A stretch of 64,000 nucleotides of DNA from Trebouxia sp. TZW2008 (GCA_002118135.1 BDIU01000283.1:182750-246749), one strand, 5' to 3'; positions 1 through 13,600 are shown, counted from the stretch's first letter. Program-made: numbers and translations. The notes: generated by a model from the letters alone, not told the origin.

Positions 1-3000
1 GCTCAAGGCAATGCAGAGGGGCGTGTAAGTCAGGCTGTTGGCGCCTTTGACAGCCCTCAAAGCTTTCAGGGTGAAACAGTCCCGGACACACCAGTCGCTC
101 AGGCGACCACTGTCCTAGCAGTTGACCAATCGGCTGATACAGCACTTGACACATCGACGCTTTCAGCAGCGGTCGATATAGCAGCTGACAGGGCAGATGC
201 TGCAGAGACTGACAGACTCAGCAGTGGCAAAGAAGGCGCTGCACAGCCTGCTCAAGTGCAGGCTGCGAAGGTCGTGGTGAATCAGCATACACCTTGGCAG
301 GATGCAACAGCACCATATGCTGAAGAATCACCTTTTAAGCTGCTTGATGACCCTTCTGGCACAATTACCCAGTCCTTGGTTGATGCTGAAGCAGATTTAG
401 CAGGCTTTGCAACCCGCCAGCAGGTCAGAGTGCATGATGCATGGTTGCATTGGGATTGATCAATCTTGCTCGTTTTCACGCTTGGTCAAGGATCTGGAGT
501 TCCTTACCCAGAGTGCTCATGTTGACCGTCTGGCTGTCACAGTAATATACCTCGTTACACACAAAAGACTGCGCACAAGCACAATTTTTGCATACATGAG
601 CACAATTGGTTTATGTTTGAACACTACAAAGAACAATTTGATGCAATCTGGCAGGGGCACAGTGGCGCAGTGCAAGCTGAAGGCAGGGCTGAGGGCAGGA
701 AGGTGTCCCTGTCACCTGACACCTTGCACAAGGCATTCCAGGTGATTTGATTGATAATATTAGTGATAACAGTTACACATCGTAGCACAAGTGCTAGGCG
801 CGAGTTGCACAACCTGAATGTTCGCCAAGCCACTATCACCACCATCAGCATCAGCCAGATCTCACTTTGTGGAGATCTCATGACCATTACAATATTGCGG
901 GACAATGCTCTGCCAAGAGCAGTGACTGGACATTTCTTGGTTGTGCATGCAACTATAATATAACTAGATATTTGTTTTTCTGCTGGACAGAACACACAGC
1001 GTCAGGTCTCTCTGCGCTGTTCTTGTGACTTATTTTGCAAATTAGAGCGCCATCTGTATAAGTTACAGCCTTGTGACGATCATTTTCAAAATCTGATTCA
1101 GCTTGGTTGTCTCAGCTATACAAACAGGTGCCCAGCAACTGCTGCGCAATGGTCTGTTTGCATGTGCAAGGCAGCATTCACGGTGAACGTCGATTGCAAG
1201 CAAGTTGGCATGGTCGGAGGGCATTACATACGCTGAGCATGAGCTTAACATATTGCAGCATGCGCTTTCATAGACTTGCTAATGGAACGCAGAATCAGTG
1301 TGTATCAAGGCACTGCACAACCTCATTTCAACCAAAACTCATATATGCAGAATAAGCCAAGGAGGTTGGAGGGTATTGAGCATGCTGAGTATGAGCTGAA
1401 CATGCTGCAGCAGGCTCATGCAATTGCTGATGCAAGCATAAATTGTCCTGAATGTGCCCTTAGGCAGTGTGCTTACCTGAATCAATGGGTGTTTGTGCAT
1501 GCAGAACGAGTTGAGGAGACTGGAGGGCATTGAGCACGCTGAGCATGAGCTGAACATGCTGCAGCAAGCTCACACCATTGCTGCTGCACAGCATGAAATG
1601 ACGCGCCTAGCAGCAGCTGACCATAGACAGGCCATTGCACAGCATGAGACCCGCCTGCAACAGATGCACGCTGCACAGGTGAGCGCATGCAAGCATATGT
1701 AGTTCTGCACATCTGTACTGACATGAACCACATTGGGCCATGGCTGCACAGCATGAGTTGACCCGCCTGGCAGCAGCTGACCACTGGCAAGTCGTTGCAC
1801 AGCATGAGACCCGCCTGCAACAGATGCATGCTGCACAGGTGACCACACTAGACTGTGTAAACTCCCTCTGCCCACCACACATTGCTGCTGCTGTTGTCAA
1901 GTCATGCTGAACAACATATCGCATCATACTCTCATGCCTTGCAACTTACGAAGTTCGAACATCTGTAACAGAACATGTCTTGTGGTGGCAGCATCTTCTG
2001 CCTGTTAGTCCCTTCACCACTTCTCATCTCCATGCGACTTCTCATCTTCCTCTCTTTTGCAGCTGACTATTTTGCTGCCGAGCAGGAGGCCAAGCTGCAT
2101 CAGCTCAGCATTGATCTCAAGTCTGAGCTCACTTCAGGCTTCTGCTTCTTGTTACTGACCACTTTTGCTTCCCCTGTTCTTCTTCTGCTAACCCCTTTTC
2201 TTCTTCTGAGCTGACCCTCTTCTTCTTCCTTCTCTTCTTCTGAGCTGACTGGTCTGTTGCTGAGCAGGAGGCCAAGCTGCATCAGCTCAGCATTGATCTC
2301 AGGTCTGAGCTCACCTCAGGCTCTCTGGCTCAGCTCAACCACATGGTCTCTGAGTTCATGCAACAGCTCAGAGACAGCACATTAAGGCAGTCTCACACGG
2401 ATGCACAGGGCTCAGGTTCTCCCTCAGGGTTGCCAATGCAACCCATAGCCCATCTTGCTCCTTTAGCAAACCATGGTCTGCAGTTTTCACCTGAGTCAGC
2501 GCTGCAACTGGCAGCCTCAAACCGACCCCACCTAGGGCTTTTGTCGGGACCCATAGCTCCTCAGACTGCACCCACAGGCTTGCATCACTCTGCTGATCCT
2601 GTCACTCTTGCATTGCATCTCAGCTCAAGCAGAGAACTGCAGCTTGACAGTCGCATGGCGAAGGCAGCAGCTCAGTCAAATTCATCAAGCAGCACTCAGC
2701 CTCAATCTGAGCGTGTGTATGTGGCTGAGAGTGTAATCACTGAGGATGACATTGAGCTAGATCTGCCTCAGACTGAAGCCGACAGCACCGTTGAAGAAGA
2801 AGCAGGGCTGGCTGGCTCTGCAGCTGCTGAGTCTGTAGCTGAGTCAGTGAGTGACGTCCAGTACAGCATGTACTTTGAGGACAGTGCCCAGAGAAGCCCT
2901 ATATCTGCATACAGAAGCCCTGCCCCAGGTAGAAATGAGCAATTATCTATGTCCATGACAGACTGCACTTGCTAGCACAGGTGTTATGCATAGCCAAAAT

Positions 3001-6000
3001 TATAAGCGCATGCTAGTTAGGCTCAAAGACCTTGCTAGGCACCTATGGTCACCAAGCAACTGTCTTTGAGCAACGTAGTCTGTACACATGCGAACCACTA
3101 CAAGTGCTATGTGCATCTGGCCTGAGTGCTGTCTTGCCATGTCAGCTTCTGCCAGACCAGCTTTCATTGCCATTGCTCCTGCAAATCTCATTTGTTCAGT
3201 CCGCACATGATGGCATTGCACAGACACCGTGCAAGACCTTGGCGCTGGCTCAACTATCCTACAAATCAATGACCCCCATGCTGCAAGGACGCTAAACATG
3301 CAAGACCTGTTGCTAGATGGACATGTTAGCAAGAGAGTGCAAAGAACTTGGGGCTTGCTTGCATGTCAAAACTCTGTCGTCAGCCATGTAGAGCCACAAT
3401 TTTGCTGCTTATAGGTCTTCTGACAGCGCAGCAAAGGTCAGATCCCCACACGCCTGGGGCTGACTCAGCCACCAGTCACATGTCAGAGCGTGCAGCTGCC
3501 ATAGAAGCTGCCGCCCTACAGGTGGCGGCGCAGCTGGCAGAGAAGCAGAGGGAGCTTAACCAAAGAAGGAGGGAGGCAGCTCTGTCTGCAAAAGCAGCGC
3601 TTGTTGAGCAGATGAAAGCCTCCATTGCTGAGATTGACACTGAGATTCAGGTAAAGTTGGCTTTTGAAATGGTATGTGGATTAACATTTGCAACTTTTGT
3701 CTTTGTTGTTGTTGCAGTACCAAACGAGTCGCAGTTGAACTCGTGCTTGTTGCGATTGCTGCTATACTGTGGTACACCACACAAACCACTATATTGTATT
3801 GATTGTCTTCGCAATAATAACATTTGGCAAAGGGTTTGGCTGTGGACCCCTTTGTCAGGCGCAGCAGGCAGCTTAGCAAGTACACATTTATTGCCAGTAC
3901 TGTCAAAGCCTGTATCCATTGCTGCATGTTCATGTGCAACAGGGCAGATCACTCGAAAATTGCCAACTTTTGCAAGAGCTTACAAATCTGAGCTGCTTTC
4001 TTCACATTTATAGGCCCTCAAACCAGCGCTAGTACAGCAAAAACAAGCTTCACAAGTTGTTGGTGCAGCTGTCACCGCTACCCTCAGACTGCCATAATCT
4101 GACGTTCAAAAGACTTTCATTGGCGCTGTTTTGGTGCACTGCAAGAGCAGAGCTTATAGATTGCCAACCTCCTCTGCTCACTCTGCCCGAGTTGCTTGCC
4201 TCAAAATGCAGGCTCTGAAGACAGCGTCAACACAGCCAGAACCAGCTTCACTGTCAGCTCAGCCATCACCACTGCCCTCAGATGACCATCACCTGACTCC
4301 TGAAGTCTCTCACCGATGTTGTGTTGGGGTAGTGTATGGGCAGATCATGACAAATTGCCAATGTCTTCTGCTCTCCCTGCGTGACCTGCTTGCTTCAAAC
4401 TGCAGGCTCTGAAGACAGCGTCAACGCAGCCAGAAGCAGCTTCACTATCAGTCCAGCTGTCACCACTGCCGTCAGATAACCATCAACTGACTCCTAAAAA
4501 ACAGTCAGGCTTGACACCCGAGCAGCAAGCCATCCTGGCACTGACTGGAGGCTCCAAAGCTGCTGCCAGGGCAGCTGCTTCAGCAGCTGCCATGTCAACT
4601 GCTGCAGCAGCTGATGCTGCTGCTGACATTAGCCAGGATAGGCCTGAGGCTGTTGCAGCCAAGGCTCAATCTCTGAGTGCTGATGATGTGGCGTCGCATC
4701 AGTCAGCAGCAGCTGCAGCAGCGGCTGCAGCCGCAGCTTCTCAAGCAGGCGCTGTGCAGCGGCAGCTGAGCAAAATGTTTGCTGGACAGGCTTCAGACGC
4801 ACTTGCTCAGCATGCAGATGCAGACAGCGCTTCTGAGAGCATTGAGGTATGTCCTGCTGATTTGCTGATGCCAAGTATGTGACTGTAAAACTAATGTGCC
4901 TTTCGCTTGTCAGATGATTGTGTCAGCAAACAGTCACCTGAAAGCTTGAGTCAGCATTGCTAACTTCATGTGTCATTGCACTCGACCATTTGCAGACTGC
5001 AGTGGTCTCTTGCAGTCAGAAAAGTTGCAGTCAACAATTTACAGTCCAACATAAACAGTTTAAAATTTTGCAGTCACAGAAAATCGGCTCATATTGTGCA
5101 CTTCAAGCAATGTCAAATAATCTTCATGGTCTGGTGATTCATACAAGGTGGCAATGCTGATGGCAATGTCTGTTATTATGCACAGGAGGACATCCAATTA
5201 GACTCTCAACCATCTACCACCTCCAGCATCAGTCATCCATCTGCCTATGAGCCCTTGCCTGATCAGGCACCTGTGGACAGCATCAGTCATGCATGGGCCC
5301 ATGAGCCCTTGCCTGATCAGGCAATTGCAGACAGTAAAGCATCCAGCTCGGTGTCTACTCCCAGAAGTTTGAGACCAGGCACAGTTCCCAAGCTCAACCT
5401 GTCTCCAGCAATTGCGCTGCATATTGCATCTATGGATGATGACGAAGAAGAGAGGGATGCTGGATCAGCAGCTGAGGAGGAAGGAGAAGGGAAGGATCAC
5501 TTGGCTTCAGAGCGGCAAGCTGCTGCAATGGCTTCCTTTGATGACCTGTCAGGTCCAGAGGATGACGACGCAGCTTCTGACAGAGCTTCTATGATGATGC
5601 AGCAAGCATCAGCAGCAGCAGCAGCACCATCAAATAAAGTTGCAGCCTCTCATGACGCTTCCGGTCACGGATATGAATTGGTCCATCCAGTCGCTGCTGC
5701 TCATGCCGCCGCTGCTGTTGCTGCTGGTGGTGCTCAGGCTTCCAAATTGAGAGGTCGCTTACAATCAGCATCTGAGCAGGATGAGTCAGCCTCGACAGCC
5801 AGCAGTGTATCCGAGGAGGCAGACATAGAACCTGGTCTTGACAGCCACCTGTCATCACCAAGGTTTGAACTGCTGCCAGTTGCTGGGTCAAGCCAGCAAG
5901 CACAACACAGAAGCTCAGTCTTGCCTGTTGACATTGACGACGTCAAACCTCACGGCAGCAGCAGAACTGCTGAATTGCATATACAAGCAGATGATGGCAG

Positions 6001-9000
6001 CTTCAATGACTTGAATGACATTCTTCTCAGTGAGGCAAGCATTGAGCATCAGCAGCAGGAGGTAGAAGAAGAAGCGCAGAGGCACCAACACATGGCGCCA
6101 GGTTTGCTGGCACTTGCAGAGGCAGCTCTAGCAGAAGGTCAGACAGCAGCTGTGCCACTGTCAGCTGCTGCTGGCATCAGTGCAGCTGCTTCAGGAGCCG
6201 CTGTAGCAGCTGCTACAGAAGCTAATGCCAAGCTTGCCCCTGCCTTGCTGACCAGCAGCATTACATCTCAGCCGATTGCTTCAAAGGCAGCTGTAACAGC
6301 CAAGCAGGAAGTCGCAAAGGACAGTGAACTGCATCCCTCAGCAAGTGGTGAACAGCAGACCTTGCCAAAGCCAGCTAGCAAAGCAGAAGAAGATGAGCTA
6401 CCTGCTGAGAGTCCGTCTCAACTCAAGCAGCAACAGCTCAGCAGTGTGGCAGGGCAACAGGCAGATGGGATTGCCGTACAGCTGTTTGATGAGCTGTTGA
6501 GCGATGCTGTGAAGTCGATGTATGCGCCAGGTGAGCACAGCCCACACTCTTCTGTTCATTCGTGGATGGCAAAATAAATCCTCTGATGAAAGGCATTATA
6601 CAAGAACGCTCATCAAGCTCCATGCAGCCGATATACAATTCTGGAATCAATATGTGATCTTTGTATCCATCTTGGGAGCTTTTGCAATTATACACAAATA
6701 TGTACCATAGTGTAGAATTTTGACTGCATCTACATCTCCTGCCCAAGAACATTAGTGTCTAGCCACACATTTGCATTGCACAAGTTTAGGCAGACAATTG
6801 AGTACAGGTGTACAAGAAAATGTGCCAGTCCACCTAGAGCATAGCCAGGAGTCTGGAGTGAGCAGCCGGGAATCTGGAGCTAGCAGCCCTGAGGTCGACC
6901 TGCTGAGCAATGAGTCATTCTCATGGCATCCCAGCTCACACTCTGAAGAAGAAGACTTTGATGAGTGAGCTGTCCTACACCTCATACAAAGCGTTGCCAT
7001 GGCATGCGTTGATTCCATCTACTTGCACATGATCTGCATCAAGCTCCTTTTGGAACAAGGGCTGCTGCCTGTGCTGAGTCCGCAGAGTCAGTTGAATTTG
7101 CTAATATTTGATTTGCAACTCATCATTCAAGCTAGGACAGCTGCTGCAGAGTGCATGAAGTTGCACAGCGTTTGATATGCTGACGTTGCTTCACCTCTGT
7201 TGCAGCAGGATTGATGGCTTTGATGACATGCTGGCAGCTACCGCTTGTACTTAAGTTATGTTGTAACTACTGCTGCATGTGTCCATTGCATCTGCAGGGT
7301 GTATGGGGTTGATGATAGGGGCTTGTCCTTTGGTGATGCGTTCCACAGCTCAGCAAAGGCAGCCAGCTCGCCAGTCGAGCAGTCCTTGCGTCAACAGCAT
7401 CAACAGCAACGTACTGCCTCAGATGCCACACGCGATATACAACACTCTGCACCAGGTGCTTTGCATGCTGATGCCAGAGTTTTATCACCTCAACTGCTGT
7501 ATTACTTACTTGCGTTTGTGCTGCATGCATGGGTCACATTAAAAAGGTATTCACTTACTTGCATTTGTGCTGTTTGCGTGGGTCACAGTCAATCAGTGTC
7601 TACTTGCTTGCCTTTGTGCTGTTTGCGTGGGTCACAGTCAACCGTTGTTCACATGCATGTAGCAGCCTACTTGGTAGCATGTCGGCATGTGCAAGCATCA
7701 GGGGACTTAAGCGTAAAAGATCTCTGGAACTTGTACCACATGCAATGATAGTGGCCACTAACGTTTGTTGCGTGAGTATGCTCCTCAAGATGCTGCCTGC
7801 GCCCATGTGCAACTGTACGTGTTGATGATGGACATTGACAAGGCTTATGCATGCAGAGGATGTCGGTCACATTGAAGAAGCAGATGCTATCAGCATGAGC
7901 ACAGATGCTGTGACAGAGTATACAGGCCAGCTTCTGCAGGTCATGTTAGACAAAGCTGAGGAGCGTGGTGGGGTTGCAACTCTAGGTAGGCAGTATGAGA
8001 AACAAAACATGCTGCGCTTCACTAGCATATGCCATTCTGATGTGACGAAGCACATAGGCCAGCTTCTGCAAGTCATGCAGAAATTCGCTGAGGAGCGTTG
8101 GTGTTGCAACTTGAGATAGGCCAGACATCTCCCAATAGGGTGCAGCATGATCTACACTCTGCTTCCTTTTGACATTTTCAGCATAGGGTTAGAACATGCT
8201 GCGATCCACTGGCATAGATTAGCTTGATGTTGCCACACTGTTGATAACAACAATAATAATAATAATAATAACAACAACAACAACAATAATAATAGAAATA
8301 ATAATAATTATAACAAAATAACAATAATAATCATAACAATCATAACCATAACAATAATATTAATAATAATTAGTGATAATAATAATTATTAATAACTACA
8401 TGTTCCAGCATATACTGCTAGGTTTGTGTGGCACAAGTCCTATCTTGCCAGGCAGGCTTGTCTTGAGCGTCGCAACATGGACGCCTGATGTTTAACAATG
8501 TCATTCCAGATCTTCCTTGGGCGACCTGGAGGATTTGATCCGTTGACTGTTGTGAGCTTGCAAAGCCATCCAAGTCTCTGGCAGACAACGTCAAGGAACA
8601 TGCAGACAGAAGGCAAACTAATTGCAGCACAATAGGCCCATTGGTCACTCTTGGCAAATTCTTCTAGTGCAGATGGAATGTCGACTCAGGATGGGTACCA
8701 CCCTTGACGTAAGTGCTTGAGTGTTGTACCTAAGTGTTGTGTGCATACTTTGATATGCTTGGCATGTGTGCAGAGTTGGATGACTACCTGGAGCTGGCTA
8801 GGGCTGGACCTTCTTTGAGTGATGAGCAGCACATCTACAACAAGCTCATCTTTGATGCCGTTAATGACAGCATCACCGAGTGCATTGTGGATGTAAGCCT
8901 GATTCTGTGCTTGCACTCTGCAATACCTTTGCTGCCGTCTGAATTTTAGGTTTTTGATAGTCATCAATGTTTGCATTGCAACAACCTGTTGCTGCAAGGG

Positions 9001-9893
9001 AGCAATGTGTGTCAAGATGACTGTGAGTGGACAGCCTGTTTTTGTCAACAGAGCCAAACCAGACCATCTGTTTTGGCGTGTTCTTGGGCATAGTATCTGT
9101 GCACAAATTGCAATACAGAGGCAGACTACATCTCCATCACTTTGAGTCCGACTGCTTTTGACAGCCTTACACACTTGAACCTGCTCTTTGTCATGTTTGC
9201 ATTTCTCAAAACTTCATCAAAACCAGAGTTTTGTACAGCCGCACATGACAGGGTCAAAATTTGTTGCTTTATGGCATTCTGCAGCAGGTAAAGCACTTGT
9301 GTTTGCAGGCATGGCAGCAGCAGCCACCAGCCTTCTTGCAGCAGCGGCGCCCTTTGAGGCGCTTGCCAACCACTCTAGAGACTGTTGCTCAGGCTGTGCA
9401 GCAGAAGGTTGTCAGCATGTGCCGGCTGAGTCAGCATGGGCAAGGGGACATGCAGGACATCAACAACTTGATGACTGCTGCTCTGCTCAATGTAAGTCCA
9501 TTGAATGTCAGAATGCCAAAATCGTGGTGCAGCTTGAAATAACACGCGATCAGACTTGCTGGCTGGCCAAAGCGGGTAATCTTTTTCTCTCTTTCGGCAT
9601 ACAAGTGCTGTTGCTGAGAGTCAGCAGAGCGGTGCTTTGCATGTTGCACTGCTGAAGTGTAATGCTTGTACCTGACTGCTGATTGCTTTGATCAGATGCC
9701 GCAGTGTCACAGTGTTCATTCAGCCGTATCTGTGTGCTTTCTGCAGACTGAGAAGATAGATGCAAAATGCATTACATGGCAGGAAGCCAACATGAAGATG
9801 GACTTGGCTAATATCATTTTTGACGATCTAATAGAGGACACTGCTGCTGCTTTCCTTGATGCTTGCAATCTGCCAGTGCTTATTTCTGTATGA
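1..9893 (+). CDS. Large coiled-coil, Ala/Ser-rich protein with DUF4378/TRM-like C-terminus (5' truncated)
   Basis: The 5' end lies outside the window. Exons I can support: 1-423, 1505-1678, 2268-2928, 3415-3650, 4406-4846, 5186-6530, 6790-6964, 7298 to about 7455, 7857-7985, 8774-8892, 9309-9491 and 9747-9893 (TGA stop). From 2268 onward the phases join (phase 1 at 2928/3415, 6530/6790, 7985/8774). The protein has charged coiled-coil stretches (exon 1505 with LRRLEGIEHAEHELNMLQQ; exon 3415 with AAQLAEKQRELNQRRREAAL), then a long acidic and polyalanine region. The last four exons carry DYLELARAG, KLIFDAVND, ITWQEAN and IIFDDLIEDTAAAF. That spacing resembles DUF4378, found in plant TON1-recruiting-motif proteins, and more loosely CAP350/CEP350 centrosomal proteins. 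A cortical-microtubule or basal-body scaffold role is inferred. Family placement is moderate; the gene itself is well supported. Further exons may lie between 424 and 1504. Confidence 0.65.
1180..1840 (+). repeat. Tandem copies of the first coiled-coil exon
   Basis: The functional exon 1505-1678 is flanked by relatives. A diverged copy lies near 1180-1270, a fuller copy near 1344-1430 (reads RRLEGIEHAEYELNMLQQ), and a downstream copy of its second half lies at about 1737-1838, with a retained gtgacc donor at 1839. The upstream copies match the exon's first half and the downstream copy its second half, so duplication breakpoints fall inside the exon. Confidence 0.75.
2040..2340 (+). repeat. 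Duplicated exon start (EAKLHQLSIDL)
   Basis: The segment encoding EAKLHQLSIDLKSELTSG at about 2085-2140 recurs at about 2268-2325 as EAKLHQLSIDLRSELTSG. Only the second continues into the long open exon. A CT-rich stretch (about 2155-2245, with ttcttcttct runs) separates the two and includes a plausible polypyrimidine tract for the functional copy. Confidence 0.75.
4014..4500 (+). repeat. Three copies of an exon start (ALKTASTQPE)
   Basis: Each copy follows an acceptor-like AG: 4014 (ALKPALVQQKQAS), about 4212 (ALKTASTQPEPASLS) and 4406 (ALKTASTQPEAASLS). Only the third runs on into the 441-base exon 4406-4846. The first two are open for 80-100 bases and then meet stops or potential donors, so exon inclusion there cannot be excluded. 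Confidence 0.7.
7500..7665 (+). repeat. Short tandem repeat, about 52 bp unit, three copies
   Basis: The phrase ttgtgctgtttgcgtgggtc recurs with variants at about 7515, 7567 and 7618, each preceded by a cttacttgc-like lead. It lies in or beside an intron of the DUF4378-like gene and does not extend a reading frame I trust. Confidence 0.8.
7890..8118 (+). repeat. Tandem copy of exon segment GQLLQVM
   Basis: The exon 7857-7985 contains TEYTGQLLQVMLDKAEERGG. A second copy at about 8040-8115 reads TKHIGQLLQVMQKFAEER, followed by a base change that breaks the frame before a tag stop. The functional copy is identified by phase continuity to 8774. Confidence 0.75.
8247..8396. repeat. Impure AAT/AAC trinucleotide microsatellite
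   Basis: About 150 bases made almost only of aat, aac and ata units (for example caataataataataataata) inside an intron of the leftmost gene. It is an AT-rich island in an otherwise mid-GC region and a likely site of length polymorphism. Confidence 0.95.
8420..8655 (-). mobile_element. Non-LTR retrotransposon 3'-end fragment, copy 1
   Basis: On the minus strand the fragment reads LGWLCKL, PPGRPRKIWNDIV and, after a frameshift, CDAQDKPAWQDRTCATQT. A GRPRKxWxD motif followed about 30 residues on by DRxxWR-like residues is typical of the C-terminus of RTE/L1-type reverse transcriptase ORFs. Related copies lie at 16.6 kb and 46.1 kb. The fragment sits in an intron of the leftmost gene, is frameshifted and is not functional. 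The family assignment is inference from these motifs. Confidence 0.5.
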
Positions 9894-10637
9894 GCCTGCC
9901 CGGCCTAAGTTAAACTTCTGATCAGGCTGAACAGTCTGGCAAAGGCTCACTGCGTTTCTGATATGACATTGCCTAGTCTTGGCATCATGAACGAGCAAGG
10001 ATGTGTCTCATAGTACGCTGTTGTTGATTGATGCTCCACTTGCTGTGTCTATGCTCAAGTCTTGTTTCAAAGCATGCCATAATTGGTCAGCCATCGTGGC
10101 AGGATGTGACAAAGGGCGCTGCTGCATATGGTAACTAATTTCCCTGCAGCAGGACTGAATGTGTCATAGTTCCCCTTTCAGAATCACTTGCGCAAACCGC
10201 AGACATATGTGTTGCATTGTCTGGCGTCCCTGAACCTCGTTCAGCAATTCAAATTTGTCTGGTGCTACTTTCAGCAGCATTTGACGCATCAGATGGTCTA
10301 TTGTTGCTCAGCTATTAATTCTGAATGCCTAATGGTCAATGCCAGAGTCAAAGACTGGTGTTTTGACTCTGCTTGACAATTGCGCACAAAGCTGCTACAC
10401 ACTGTGAAGCCGCCAGTGATGGCAATGTACACAGCATCAGGCGGTGAAAGACTACATGATGATATCATAAGACGTTGACCATGTCACACAGGTGCATTGT
10501 TTGAGCGTGTATACACTCCTCCTTCTCGGCAAGCATGAGCCATCTGTTAGCAGTGAAAGCTGAGAGGCTGTACTTCTGCCCTGAGTATGATCTGTCCCAA
10601 CTCGCTTGTCACCCATGTTGTGCTTGCCGAGCTTACA
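9894..10637. other. Convergent 3' intergenic region
   Basis: Lies between the stop of the leftmost gene (+) and the stop of the kinase gene (-). It should hold both 3' UTRs and polyadenylation sites. I see no further gene, RNA or repeat in it. Confidence 0.6.
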
Positions 10638-13600
10638 CTACATGCCTTGCAGAGCGCTCTTGACCCTGCACAATTGGCAGTTTCATGAGCTGCCATGCAC
10701 AATGGATTGTTTGACAGAAGTCAAGTCACATAGGTGCAGCATGGGCAGACGCAAGCGCATAACATGCTCAGATGTTGCATACAAGTAAGCCTGGCAATCA
10801 CCTGACAATAACGTCGGCGGCTGTTGGACGGGCAAATGGGTCTCTGACAAGCATGAAAGCCAACAAGTCCACAACTACTGGCATGTCCTCCACAGGGGCC
10901 AGCCTTTCTGCTGACAGCAACACCTGCAACAAAGCAAGTCGGCATGCCTTATTCTATGACCTGCAATTCTGCCACACAAAGAGAGCATGACGTAAATCTG
11001 ACCAATGGCCATGTGCACATAGTCCTGACAGACTGAACCGAGGATGCTGCCTCAGCTGAGAAGTGTTACAACAGTGATGCAGCGCAAGTTTACTGAGAAG
11101 CGTGTCTGCAGCAATTCTGATCTAGTCAGGCTGGCTTATTTTGGTGCGTGTCACAGTGCTGTTCGTTGTATTCTTGGCTGCAGCCTGTGTTTTGCGCTTG
11201 TGTCATGACACAATATGTGCACTCCATTCTGACTGTGATCGTGCCATTCTGACACGGCCCAGTATGCATCGCGTGCTCCTCACCTCAGACTCATCCACCA
11301 CAGTCGCCCAGAACTTGGGGAAGCCTTCAAAGTCCCCTTTGAAAAGCGGCTCCTGAGTGAACAGCTCAAACAGCAAGCAGCCCAGCAGCCAGACGTCACT
11401 TGGGCTGCTGCTGCCTTGGACAATGCGCCCAGAAGCAAAAGTCCACTCCTTCTCTTGGGAGGTGACAAGCATCTCTGGGGAGTAGTTGCACTCTGTGCCA
11501 TGAATTCTGCACAAGGCACAGGATTTGAGGGACCCAGGCAGTCAATCATGCTACCTGAATCAAACTTCACGAAACAGCCCAGCAGCCAAAAATCAATTGG
11601 CCTGTTGCCTTGAACAGTGCGCTCAAAGGCAAGAGTCTACTCCTTTTCCTGAGAAGTGACCAGCATTTTTGGTTCACTCCCTCCAATGCATCCTAGATGG
11701 TATAAAAGCTTGCAAGAGGCCTGAAACATCATGTTCTCCAGAGAGAACAAATAAAATGCCGTACGCCTTGCAGCATCAAATTGCAAGAAGCCAAAGAATG
11801 TATCAGGCTCCTCGCGCTCAAGTCTTCTTGTACTGGACAACTTGAAGGCGTGATATCAAGTGCACAACAAGACATCTGTTTGTAGCAATTGAAATGCATA
11901 TGCCAAGACTGCAGAGCTCGTCTGTATGATGCAGCGCACAACCCTGGCAAAGATTTCAAACTCCAAGGCTTGATTGACAAGGGCATATGGCTGCACAAAG
12001 GCGTGCCCCACATGCTCCGCCTGGTAGCTTGTCGTTCAGGTCGTGTGGACAGCAATATTGTCAAACACAGCTGTGACTCTACACCTGGTGGTGAATTTGC
12101 TGTCTGACTGGCTAAAGTCACAGCTGTCGCCAAAGTCTGCCAGCACAACTCTGAAGGCTGGCTGATGTGTAGTTGGGCTCCAGAAGTCCTCAAGGCTAGC
12201 TCCAGGCAGCATGTCAAGCAAGACATTGTCACACTTCAGGTCAAAGTGAACCACTTCCTGTTCTGACAAGGCCTGCATCAGCAAATACGACAACTGTGCA
12301 TCTGACTGCTACTGAAACTTGAAGCCTAGCTGGTCAGTAGCTGAACGCCAGCAATCCTTAAGGCTGGTTGGCAGGTAGGATGTCCAGCAGGACACCGTCA
12401 CACTTCAGGTCAAAGTGAACCACATCCTGTTCTGACAAGGCCTGCAAAAGCAAGTACAAGGGTTGTGCATATGGTTGCTTTTGAAACTTGAAGGCTGGCT
12501 GGTCAGTGGCTGGGTGCCAGCAGTCCTGAAGGCTAGCTCCATGCAGCATGTCAAGCAGGACATTGTCAGACTGCAAGTCAAAATGAATCACCTTCTGCTC
12601 TGACAAGGCCTGCAGATAGAGTGAGCAGTGTTGAGGTACCCTTAATCTGAATGCAAATTAGCAATGTACACTGCAGTTGCAGCTGTCTGCACAACATTCC
12701 GGTAGTGCTTAGGTAGAGAGCAGTCCTCAGCAGCAAGCGTGGGCAGTGGGCATTTTGCAGAGTTGCAGCTATCCTATTTAGATTCATTTGCAGCCTGGTG
12801 ATCCAACAGTGACGTGAATCATTTTGGATTCACCCTGAGTATACCTAGCCGTTGGAGATGACATTGCATGGCAGCTCAGTGAATGCTTGACATTGCAGCA
12901 TCATTCACCAAGCCAAGCTGCAGTATATCAGCTGACAATGCTGCGCCATCAACGCAATCAGTGATGTCTGTGTAATTGGTGAGTGCCCCATTGACTTGAC
13001 CCTAACCTGTATTTGTTCTGCCACTTGGCAGAAGATGTTGAGGCACAGCTTCAGCTGTTGAGGACTTGAGCATTTCTTGCTCTGCTTCTCACGCCACGCA
13101 CACAGGCTGCTCGAGTAGCGAGTCAAGACCAAGTAGATGCTGCTCTGGTCAATGCCGTAGTCATGCAGCTTGCAGATTCCCGGCAGGTCCTTCAGCCTTT
13201 GCATGATACCAATCTCATTGAATGCTGTCACCTGCATGGTAAAGCATGTTCACGTCACAGACTTTGTGTTTTGCTTCTCACGCCATGTACACATGCATGC
13301 TGAGTAATGGTCATGACCAGGGAGATGCTGCTCTGGTCAATGCCGTAGTCATGCAGCTTGCAGATTCCTGGTATTTCTCTCAGCCTCTGCATGATGCCGA
13401 TCTCATTGAACGCTGTCACCTGCATGGTCAAGCATGTTGATCAAGAAGGCCTGTCGTCTTGCTTCTCACGCCACGCACACAGGCTGCTCGTGTAACGAGT
13501 CAAGACCATCTGGCACCATTGACATGCTGCTCTGGCCGATGCCATAGTCATGCAGCTTGCAGCTTCCTGGCAAGTCCTTCAGCCTTTGCATGGTGCCAAA

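Noticed and set aside
1100..1900. Minus-strand cysteine-rich frames opposite the coiled-coil copies
   Set aside because: They are shadows of Gln/Ala/His-rich plus-strand repeats. The plus strand has matching splice sites and phases.
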